A DNA stretch of 9,359 nucleotides from an uncultured Clostridia bacterium (GTDB taxonomy: Bacteria > Bacillota > Clostridia > Christensenellales > Borkfalkiaceae): NCBI GenBank assembly GCA_904501815.1, contig CAJGCN010000047.1:1-9359 (forward strand), read 5' to 3'. A program made the translations under genes and the position numbers. Shown piece after piece: positions 1-5,767 of the stretch (position 1 is its first letter; the number at the start of each line of letters is the position of its first letter). The notes beneath the pieces were generated by a model. That model saw only the letters and a program-made list of their open reading frames with translations. It was not told where the DNA came from and searched no databases.

Positions 1-316
1 CTTTTAACGCGTAGTACATAATCGCGGAAGCGCAAACGCCGTCCGCGTCGTAATCGCCGAACACGGCGACCGTTTTGCCCTGTTCGCGGGCTTCTTCGAT
101 CATTTCGACGGCTTCTTTCATTCCTTTCATTAAAAAGGGAGAGAGAAAATTCTTCGCGCCCGGTTTCATAAATTTTTGGATTTTTTCCACCGTGTCAAGA
201 CCGCGCGCAAAAAGAATTTTTACGACGTTTTCCGTCAGCCCCGTTTCTTCGGCAAGGCTTTTCACCGTATTTAATTGTTCTGCCGAAAAGGAATATTCGG
301 GGACTGTTTTTTTCAT
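1..316 (-). CDS. recJ: RecJ single-stranded-DNA exonuclease, N-terminal part (cut by window edge)
   Basis: The 105 visible residues start at ATG 316 and run off the window. Residues 88-93 read DYDADG, the first metal-binding motif of the DHH phosphoesterase family, and the region before it (about 20-85) matches the N-terminal lead-in of bacterial RecJ. RecJ is a cytoplasmic Mg/Mn-dependent 5'-to-3' exonuclease on single-stranded DNA, used in recombinational and mismatch repair. The ribosome binding site is weak (GTAGGTG, about 4 bases before the ATG). The gene follows secF by 91 bases. recJ downstream of secDF is common in Bacillota, which supports the call. The catalytic DHH motif, DHHA1 and OB-like domains lie outside the window, so completeness cannot be judged. 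Confidence 0.9.
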   Translation of the reverse strand, partial: MKKTVPEYSFSAEQLNTVKSLAEETGLTENVVKILFARGLDTVEKIQKFMKPGAKNFLSPFLMKGMKEAVEMIEEAREQGKTVAVFGDYDADGVCASAIMYYALK

Positions 317-348
317 ACGCACCTACGATAAGGGAATATTTAATCGAT

Positions 349-378
349 ATAATAAAGAAATCGGGCAGGTTGGGTCAA
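349..378 (-). promoter_or_regulatory. Possible promoter of recJ
   Basis: On the minus strand a -35-like TTGACC (373-378) is followed after 18 bases by a -10-like TATTAT (349-354), 33 bases before the recJ start. The -35 falls in the loop region of the terminator behind secF. The match is moderate and no start site is known. Confidence 0.4.
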
Positions 379-396
379 AAGCCCCCTCCCGCCCGA
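351..396 (-). terminator. Probable intrinsic terminator behind secF
   Basis: On the minus strand the outer arms TCGGGCGGG (396-388) and CCTGCCCGA (369-361) pair over 9 bp. There is then a 2-base internal mismatch and a further GGG/CCC around a short loop, followed by the T-rich tract TTTCTTTATT. One pair is a G-U wobble on the minus strand but an A-C mismatch on the plus strand, so the hairpin fits minus-strand transcription better. The T tract is interrupted, so termination may be partial. Confidence 0.55.
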
Positions 397-407
397 CGTT
401 CGTTCGT

Positions 408-1424
408 TTAAGCTTCTTTAGAAGCGTTTTCGTCCGCAGTTTCTTCCTGCTTTTCTTGCTTGGCAGGTTTCACTTTCTTTTCTTTTTTATAATCGTATCT
501 TGCGCGATTTGCCGCCTTTTTATCAGAGAGCTTTTTCAAAGGTACGAATATCGACGGCGCAAAAATCCAAGCCGAGAAGACGGATACCCCGAGCGCAATC
601 AGCGACCAAAGCGCCACCATTCTCATAGCGTGCGTGGCGATTGCTCCAAGCAATACCAGCGCGATTGCCGAAGCGACCGTAAAGACGAGAATTTCTTTGG
701 TTGCCACCGATTTTTGCGTGCGGTCTTCCACCGTTAACTCTTTGTCCGCTTCGCTCTTATAGCTTTCACCGATTTTGCGGAAGGTGAAGCTTGAAGCGAT
801 TGCCGAAACGATTAAAGCAAAGAACAAAACGTAGGTAAAGGACGTCGTCACGGGAATACGGGTGAGCGCAAACACCGCAAAGGTAAGCGCACCTGCCGAC
901 CACATACCGAGCGATACCGCCGAGCCGGTTGCTAAACCGTGCCGAGCGGACGTATACGCAAACGCAAGCACACAGAACACCGCCCCTGCAATTAACGCGC
1001 GAACGAGATAAGACATAGGGAAAGCGTTTACGACCCGTTCAGAAGAAACGGAAACGCGGATTTCAAAGTCGGGGAAAGCTTTTTCAAGCTCTGCTCTCAG
1101 CGCGTTCAAAGCCGTATCGTCAAATATTTCGTCGGGGGCGAAAGAATAAGAAATTTCTTGGCTTGCCCCGCTCATTGCGCCTTGTTGGCTATAATCGTAG
1201 TTATCGAAATGCTTATCGACGATTTCTTCTACTTTTTCGAGTTGGGTTTCGTAGACGAAGCTATCCATACTCACGGTCAACATTTGACGGTCGTCCGCCG
1301 TTGCCGCCTTGTTTAAGCCGAATACTGCGCTTACGACGATACCCGCCACTACGAGCAAGGAAAGAAGAAGGGTGAGAAGAAAAGGTTTGCCGATTAAACG
1401 GTTGGTTAATTTCTTATTCATCAT
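408..1424 (-). CDS. secF: Protein translocase subunit SecF, divergent
   Basis: This is a 338-residue membrane protein with the SecF plan: one TM helix (about 13-36), an extracytoplasmic domain (about 37-135), then five TM helices (about 140-158, 166-188, 195-213, 246-264, 267-295) and a charged cytoplasmic tail rich in K and E. SecF works with SecD and YajC on the SecYEG translocon, using the proton gradient to help pull secreted chains through. Start choice: GGGAGG (1436-1431) abuts the ATG at 1430, so the ATG at 1424 (6-base spacing) or 1421 is more likely used. The start overlaps the last codons of secD by 11 bases, suggesting translational coupling. By eye the TM4 segment lacks the usual Asn-Asp/Glu pair and the following Asp-Arg of SecF, so the family call rests on topology, partial alignment and the adjacent secD. 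Confidence 0.85.
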   Translation of the reverse strand: MMNKKLTNRLIGKPFLLTLLLSLLVVAGIVVSAVFGLNKAATADDRQMLTVSMDSFVYETQLEKVEEIVDKHFDNYDYSQQGAMSGASQEISYSFAPDEIFDDTALNALRAELEKAFPDFEIRVSVSSERVVNAFPMSYLVRALIAGAVFCVLAFAYTSARHGLATGSAVSLGMWSAGALTFAVFALTRIPVTTSFTYVLFFALIVSAIASSFTFRKIGESYKSEADKELTVEDRTQKSVATKEILVFTVASAIALVLLGAIATHAMRMVALWSLIALGVSVFSAWIFAPSIFVPLKKLSDKKAANRARYDYKKEKKVKPAKQEKQEETADENASKEA

Positions 1425-2910
1425 CGTCATCCTCCCTTACGAAGCGGAAATATTTATATTTATTCTTGCTTGCGGATAAGAATACGAAGTTGACGGCAAA
1501 CGTCCAAAGCAGGTTGCAAAAAGCCCCCGTCACGAAGCAAATGAGCGCTTGCAACGCAACCGTCTGCAAGCCAGCCGCGCCGATAATCGCGGTTGCGATT
1601 GCGCCTAAGGCTAAAATTGCATACAAATCAACGGTCGGGAATAAACATTTTTTATAACCCGTCTTCACCGAAGACTCCACCGTTTTGCCGAGATAAAATT
1701 CCTTTTTAATCGCTTGATAGAAGCTGTTGTTGAGCGCGCAAACGAGCAACAAGCCTGCTAAGAATACGAGCGCGCTACCGAGCGTAAATTCAAACACCGC
1801 GTCGGAGATAAACGCAAAGCAAAGCCCCGTGATAATCAAATACGAAAGCACCACGTAGGCGTTGACTACGCCGTATCTTCCTTGACGAACGATAGGAAGG
1901 ATAATCAACGCAAGAAGAATAACGGCAAACGCGATATATAAAAGGAGAGTTCCGATATCGCCGTGTACGGCTTCGAAGCTACGGATATCGCTTGCGCCGA
2001 TCGGGGAAAGTTTAAACTCAAACCCACCGTTTTCAAGCGCGGAATTTAAGATAATCGCGTAGGTTTCGACCGTTGCAAGGTCGCTGTCTTGCGCTTCGGG
2101 AATCATAATCGTATCCCCGTCGATATACTCTTTGAAGACGGGATAGCCGATTTGATTATCACCTACCGTGAAGATAAGCCCCGTGCCGCCTTCTGCGCTG
2201 TCCGTTCCGCTGAGCGTGGATTTGATATCTTTAATCAGCTTTTCACCCTTTGCGGTAAGTTCGACTTCCAAATACGCCACGTCGTATTGCGTGGTCGTGG
2301 AAAAGCCTTCGATATAATCGGTGATTTTAGCGTCCTTTTTCGTGAGTTCTTCCAACACTTCGTAAGCTTCCGACGTACCCGATTTTATCGTAAGTTCGCC
2401 CGTGTACGCAAACGTTTGAATGACGCCCGAGCCGTTTAAATCGCTTGCGGGAATTTCTACACGGAGCGCGTAGTCGTCAACGACAACGACTTGATAATCG
2501 GAATAGCCTTTTTCAGCGTAGCGCGCGGAAATAACTTCTACGAAACGGTTAAATTCTTTTTTGAAGTCTTCGGAAACTTCGCCCTTGTCGTTGCAAATTC
2601 CGTCGTCTTCGTCCTTACTCAAATACAAACTGCCGTGCTTTTTATAAGAATCAACAAACTCCTGCTTGTCCTCTTCTTTTTTAAGTTCTTTTTCGCTTTC
2701 AAACGCCGATTCGCTCATTACCCCTTCCGGATAATAATACGCGTATTGCCCGCCACCGAGATCAGAGCCGAAATCGAACTGCATAATCGCAGGATTCCAA
2801 ATTTCGACCGTGCCCGGAATTGCAAACGACGGGAAAATCGTTATTGCACACAATACGGCGATTACGACGGTCAATAATACCATTAACGCCGTCGATTTCT
2901 TTTTGCCCAT
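1414..2910 (-). CDS. secD: Protein translocase subunit SecD, divergent
   Basis: 498 residues with the SecD layout: TM1 (about 8-30), the early motif DLGGG (50-54, compare the DLxGG of SecD), a large extracytoplasmic part (about 55-318) including LRVEIP (149-154), then five TM helices (about 320-340, 348-370, 375-397, 428-447, 452-477). SecD pairs with SecF to drive late steps of Sec-dependent export. The start at ATG 2910 is set by AGGAGG 7 bases upstream; an in-frame start farther out has no such site. It has its own promoter (2965-2994) and overlaps secF. The TM4 stretch aligns without gaps to the E. coli VDANVLINERIKEEL region as CALNNSFYQAIKKEF (391-405), so the conserved Asp is Ala392 and the Glu-Arg pair is Gln-Ala. 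Asp428 of the later FDAN-like motif is kept. Confidence 0.87.
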   Translation of the reverse strand: MGKKKSTALMVLLTVVIAVLCAITIFPSFAIPGTVEIWNPAIMQFDFGSDLGGGQYAYYYPEGVMSESAFESEKELKKEEDKQEFVDSYKKHGSLYLSKDEDDGICNDKGEVSEDFKKEFNRFVEVISARYAEKGYSDYQVVVVDDYALRVEIPASDLNGSGVIQTFAYTGELTIKSGTSEAYEVLEELTKKDAKITDYIEGFSTTTQYDVAYLEVELTAKGEKLIKDIKSTLSGTDSAEGGTGLIFTVGDNQIGYPVFKEYIDGDTIMIPEAQDSDLATVETYAIILNSALENGGFEFKLSPIGASDIRSFEAVHGDIGTLLLYIAFAVILLALIILPIVRQGRYGVVNAYVVLSYLIITGLCFAFISDAVFEFTLGSALVFLAGLLLVCALNNSFYQAIKKEFYLGKTVESSVKTGYKKCLFPTVDLYAILALGAIATAIIGAAGLQTVALQALICFVTGAFCNLLWTFAVNFVFLSASKNKYKYFRFVREDDDDE

Positions 2911-2964
2911 TGTTTTGCCTCCTGATACTTTTTCGGGGACTCCCCCATACAATAATACTTTTTT

Positions 2965-2994
2965 ATTATACCTTATTTTTCGCCTGTCCGTCAA
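2965..2994 (-). promoter_or_regulatory. Sigma-A type promoter of secD-secF
   Basis: On the minus strand TTGACG (2994-2989) is followed after 18 bases by TATAAT (2970-2965), about 55 bases before the secD ATG. It is a near-consensus vegetative promoter in the 132-base gap behind scfB, so secDF can be made independently of the SCIFF genes. Confidence 0.75.
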
Positions 2995-3042
2995 GTCTTA
3001 TCGGCGGGCGATACGCATTTTTTTTGCGGTTTTTCGATTTTT

Positions 3043-4371
3043 TTACTTTTTTTCAAGCACTTTCTTTTCCGCGAGAATATGCATAGCACATTCCACGCGT
3101 TTTTTCATCATAGCGCAAGTGGTTTCGTACGGCTCGTCGATATCCCCGTTGAAATGGTAGTTGTTTGCGCTACACCCGCCCGAACAAATGAATTTTGCGA
3201 AACAGTTTTCGCATTTTTTACGGGTAAACAGGCAGGAATTTTTGAATTTTTCACGAATTTCCGGCTTGGTAATCCCTTCGAACACGCTTCCTAAACGGAA
3301 CTTGGAATCCCCTGCGAATTGATGGCAAGGATACAAGTCGCCGTTAGGCACGACGGAGAAATACTCGTTGCCCGCTCCGCAAGCGGAAACCCGCTTAGAA
3401 AGACAAGGTCCGCCTTCTAAGTCGATATTAAAATGGAAGAAATTAAAGCCCTTTCCTTCGGCGTGGCGTTTTAAATACTCGTCGCAAAGGTTCTCGTATT
3501 CCTTTTCAATGGCGGGCAAATGCTCTTTGCCGATTGCAAGGTCGGGAATTTCCGTGACGACGGGTTCCATTGAAATAGAGTCTACGCCCTGATCGGCAAT
3601 AAACAATACGTCTTTGGAAAAATCAAGGTTTTTCGCCGTGAACGTACCCCGTACGTAGTAGCTTTTATCCCCGCGCAAGGCAATGAATTTTTTGATTTTG
3701 TCGATAATCAAGTCGAACGTGCCTTTGCCGTTTATAGATTTTCGAATAGCGTCGTGTACTTCCTTTCTGCCGTCTAACGAAAGCACCACGTTTTCCATTT
3801 CTTCGTTGAAAAACCGAATGGTTTCGTCGTTTAACAAAAGGGCGTTCGTCGTGGTCGTGAACAGGAATTTTTTACCCGCTTTTGCGCCCTGCTCTTTCGC
3901 ATAGTAGACCGTTTGTTTCAAAACGTCTAAGTTCATCAACGGCTCGCCACCGAAAAAGTCCATTTCCAAGACCTTGCGTTTCCCGCTGTTGGCAATCAAA
4001 AAGTCCACCGCCGCTTTCGCCGTTTCAAAACTCATAGACTCCCGCTTGGAATGGTAAGCCCCTTCGTCGGCAAAGCAATACCGACAGCGGAAATTACAGT
4101 CGTGGCAGATATGAATACAAAGCGCCTTGACTTCGGTGCTTTTCATAGGATACGCCTTGACTTCATCCTTATACAAAAGCCCCTGCGCTTTGAGCGCGTC
4201 GACGTCCGAAAGAATTTCTTGGAGCTGGGCATCGGTGAAATAAGTGATATCCACTTCTTCGCCCTGTTGGTGTTTGAGATAGTTAGCGGTATGCTCGTCG
4301 CATTCATGCAAAGAGCCGCTGCCTACGTCGTAGATATAATTTTTATCGCGATAATTAAAAACGTGAATCAT
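3043..4371 (-). CDS. scfB: SCIFF peptide maturase, radical SAM/SPASM thioether-forming enzyme
   Basis: 442 residues from ATG 4371, chosen because AAGGAT lies 6 bases upstream and the family typically begins with MIH followed by a hydrophobic strand. Residues about 1-80 fit the PqqD-like RiPP recognition element. CNFRCRYC gives the radical SAM cysteines C92, C96 and C99, and GGEP at 141-144 is the SAM-binding motif. The C-terminal SPASM region is cysteine-rich (323, 331, 349, 380, 387, 390, 396, 400, 419, 428), enough for two auxiliary Fe-S clusters. Known homologues (CteB, Tte1186) cleave SAM to a 5'-deoxyadenosyl radical and join Cys sulfur to a Thr of the substrate. The substrate gene scfA is directly upstream, separated by a terminator-like hairpin that may lower scfB expression. 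The enzyme is cytoplasmic and oxygen sensitive by family. Confidence 0.95.
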   Translation of the reverse strand: MIHVFNYRDKNYIYDVGSGSLHECDEHTANYLKHQQGEEVDITYFTDAQLQEILSDVDALKAQGLLYKDEVKAYPMKSTEVKALCIHICHDCNFRCRYCFADEGAYHSKRESMSFETAKAAVDFLIANSGKRKVLEMDFFGGEPLMNLDVLKQTVYYAKEQGAKAGKKFLFTTTTNALLLNDETIRFFNEEMENVVLSLDGRKEVHDAIRKSINGKGTFDLIIDKIKKFIALRGDKSYYVRGTFTAKNLDFSKDVLFIADQGVDSISMEPVVTEIPDLAIGKEHLPAIEKEYENLCDEYLKRHAEGKGFNFFHFNIDLEGGPCLSKRVSACGAGNEYFSVVPNGDLYPCHQFAGDSKFRLGSVFEGITKPEIREKFKNSCLFTRKKCENCFAKFICSGGCSANNYHFNGDIDEPYETTCAMMKKRVECAMHILAEKKVLEKK

Positions 4372-4400
4372 TGCTTTATCCTTACATAAAATCAAACGGC

Positions 4401-4427
4401 AAAAAACGGCGCGTAGCGATACGCGCC
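4401..4427 (-). terminator. Intrinsic terminator / attenuator between scfA and scfB
   Basis: On the minus strand GGCGCGTA (4427-4420), loop TCGC and TACGCGCC (4415-4408) form a perfect 8-bp stem, followed by G and six T (4406-4401). It stands 30 bases behind the scfA stop and ends 14 bases before the scfB ribosome binding site. No separate scfB promoter is visible, so partial read-through is the likely source of scfB mRNA. Confidence 0.75.
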
Positions 4428-4457
4428 TTTCGCCTTATCGGGGTTGCCGACGAATAA

Positions 4458-4610
4458 TTATTTGCGCTCGATCTTTTCTTCGCGCGATACTCTTTCACAG
4501 GATTGGTTGCCTACCGTGCAGCTCGTTTTGCAAGCCGATTGACAGGTGCTTCTGCATTCGCCGCAAGCAACCGTTTTCTTTTCCTGAGGTTTTGCAATCG
4601 TTTTGATCAT
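4458..4610 (-). CDS. scfA: Six-cysteine ranthipeptide precursor (SCIFF)
   Basis: This 50-residue peptide is found by translating the gap before scfB. It has exactly six cysteines, at 16, 19, 23, 27, 31 and 38, in the core pattern CGEC, CQSACKTSCT and GNQSC, which matches the SCIFF family (six cysteines in about forty-five residues). AAGGAG sits 8 bases before the ATG, and a strong promoter lies at 4643-4671. Residues 1-15 form a short basic leader and 39-50 a charged tail (ERVSREEKIERK). In the characterised homologue CteA a Cys-to-Thr thioether with five-residue spacing in the CKTSCT stretch has been reported (from memory); the counterpart here would be C27-T32. The biological role of mature SCIFF is not settled. 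The product is likely a ribosomally made, ScfB-modified peptide of the ranthipeptide class. Confidence 0.95.
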   Translation of the reverse strand: MIKTIAKPQEKKTVACGECRSTCQSACKTSCTVGNQSCERVSREEKIERK

Positions 4611-4642
4611 AACTCGTTCTCCTTTTGTTATGTAGTACCTTT

Positions 4643-4671
4643 ATTATAATATACTTTGTTTCAAATTGCAA
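4643..4671 (-). promoter_or_regulatory. Sigma-A type promoter of scfA
   Basis: On the minus strand TTGCAA (4671-4666), a 17-base spacer and a perfect TATAAT (4648-4643) stand 32 bases before the scfA ATG. This is one of the best promoters in the window and makes scfA the head of its own transcription unit. Confidence 0.75.
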
Positions 4672-4710
4672 GCGGTTTACGCCACTTTTTGCGTTTCCGA
4701 CTAAAAAAAT

Positions 4711-5100
4711 TCAATTTCTCTTGATATTTACGGCAAAAATACCGCTCAGCGCACCCACGAATACGCAGAATAAAACTTCCACCAAAATTAGCCACGAAAG
4801 GGAAAAATCACCCCCTACCGCGCTGAAAGAAAGGTAGGAAAGCATTGCGTAGAAAAGCCCTGCGAGCATACCTTTTAAAAGTCCTTTTTCCCCGCGCACG
4901 CAAAGGAGTACGCCGAAAAATAAGGCAACCGTTTTTAAGATTTGATTGACGGGTAAAATCACTTTATCGGAAAGGTTAAAAACCCGCAACAGGATTGCGA
5001 ACGCGAACGCGCCGACGAGAGAGAGAAGCAAGGAAACGAGCGTGGCTCTTAAAATTTCGAACGCGCGGGACGTTGCCGATTGATTGGTTTCGTATTGCAT
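4711..5100 (-). CDS. Small four-helix membrane protein, TIGR04086-like
   Basis: 129 residues with four predicted membrane helices (about 18-41, 48-68, 74-95, 101-124), an N-terminal hydrophilic stretch of about 16 residues and a short basic end (KRN). No catalytic motif is visible. Its size, topology and place between yajC and scfA agree with the TIGR04086 family, small Bacillota membrane proteins usually found beside yajC (family match recalled, not searched). The function is unknown; the setting suggests, but does not prove, a link to the Sec machinery. The start at ATG 5100 is favoured by GGAGGT 8 bases upstream; an in-frame ATG at 5118 lies inside the hairpin and has no binding site. The ribosome binding site is in the 3' arm of a terminator-like hairpin, so translation is probably restrained. 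Confidence 0.8.
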   Translation of the reverse strand: MQYETNQSATSRAFEILRATLVSLLLSLVGAFAFAILLRVFNLSDKVILPVNQILKTVALFFGVLLCVRGEKGLLKGMLAGLFYAMLSYLSFSAVGGDFSLSWLILVEVLFCVFVGALSGIFAVNIKRN

Positions 5101-5139
5101 AAAAAAACACCTCCGCATTATCCTATGCGAAGGTGTTTT
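5101..5139 (-). terminator. Terminator hairpin that also buries the next gene's ribosome binding site
   Basis: On the minus strand the arm 5139-5125 and the arm 5118-5104 form an uninterrupted 15-bp stem with a 6-base loop AGGATA. The stem includes one G-U wobble that would be an A-C mismatch on the plus strand. A run of seven T (5107-5101) runs straight into the ATG of the membrane-protein gene. GGAGGT (5114-5109), its only good ribosome binding site, lies in the 3' arm. The hairpin is 23 bases behind the yajC stop, so it can terminate the yajC transcript and block initiation on any read-through RNA. Confidence 0.8.
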
Positions 5140-5162
5140 GCATTTAGAATTATTTTTTGAAC

Positions 5163-5609
5163 TTAGTCTTTCTTTTCTTCCGTTTCTACGGGCGTTTCCA
5201 CCGCCGTTTCTTCCGCTACGGGTTCTTCAACGGGGGTTTCTGCGGGCTTTTCTTCCGCTACGGGTTCGGGCTTTTTCGCCGTTGCGTCCGTTTGGTAAAT
5301 AGCTTGCTTATCGAACTTGATATAGCACTTGCCCGTCGTTTCTGAGCCGGTTTCTAAAATAAACGTGTTGTCTTCGTTGTTGACTTCTACCACGATACCG
5401 CAAATACCGCCGATCGTTTTCACTTTGTTGCCAGGACCTACTGCGTTGAGCGTGTTTTGCACTTCGTCTTGGTGTTTCTTTTGAGAGCGTCTGCTGAATA
5501 CCATCCAAACGATAATAATCCCGAACAAAAGTCCGATCATTATCCAAGAGCCCCAACCGTCGCAACCCGTAGGTTGTTTTTCCGTGTCCGTTAATAAATT
5601 CCAAATCAT
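5163..5609 (-). CDS. yajC: Preprotein translocase subunit YajC
   Basis: 148 residues: a short N-terminal stretch, one membrane helix (about 20-38), a basic juxtamembrane segment (SRRSQKKHQDE), then the YajC core GPGNKVKTIGGICGIVVEV (58-76) and the end of the domain with IKFDKQAIYQ (97-106). YajC is a small inner-membrane partner of SecDF that associates with SecYEG. Homologues are usually about 85-120 residues; the extra length here is a low-complexity tail (109-148) rich in E, P, T, V and A. AAGGAG lies 8 bases before the ATG at 5609. The gene has its own promoter (5666-5694), follows tgt as in most Bacillota, and ends in a terminator hairpin. Confidence 0.95.
   Translation of the reverse strand: MIWNLLTDTEKQPTGCDGWGSWIMIGLLFGIIIVWMVFSRRSQKKHQDEVQNTLNAVGPGNKVKTIGGICGIVVEVNNEDNTFILETGSETTGKCYIKFDKQAIYQTDATAKKPEPVAEEKPAETPVEEPVAEETAVETPVETEEKKD
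5208..5267 (-). repeat. 18-bp direct repeat inside the YajC tail
   Basis: TTCTTCCGCTACGGGTTC occurs at 5208-5225 and again at 5250-5267 (plus-strand reading), 42 bases or 14 codons apart. It encodes the repeated EPVAEE of the acidic C-terminal tail, so the tail probably grew by in-frame duplication. Confidence 0.8.
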
Positions 5610-5665
5610 TGTATTTACTCCTTATTGCTTTTCTTTTCCTGTTTCGGTAAATCCTACCGCTTTCT

Positions 5666-5694
5666 ATATTACCCTTTTTTGGGAGTTTTGGCAA
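5666..5694 (-). promoter_or_regulatory. Probable promoter of yajC
   Basis: On the minus strand TTGCCA (5694-5689), 17 bases, TAATAT (5671-5666), about 56 bases before the yajC ATG. The match to sigma-A consensus is good but not perfect. I see no convincing intrinsic terminator for tgt in the 158-base gap, so yajC may also be reached by read-through. Confidence 0.6.
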
Positions 5695-5767
5695 GTAAAT
5701 CACAAGCCTTTTTCGAAAAAATTTTCACTTTCACCCATTTTTCACCCGTTTTGGGAAAAATATCGGC

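Noticed and set aside
75..737. 220-codon plus-strand open frame across recJ and secF
   Set aside because: It is antisense to two well-supported genes, its product is Phe/Arg-rich without any domain, and it spans the secF terminator.
2997..3028. Possible plus-strand terminator TATCG-GCGGG-CGATA with T8
   Set aside because: The stem is only 5 bp, four bases separate it from the T run, and no plus-strand gene ends there.
5308..5703. 131-codon minus-strand frame overlapping yajC
   Set aside because: It is another frame of yajC, has no domain, and runs through the yajC promoter; YajC itself is certain.
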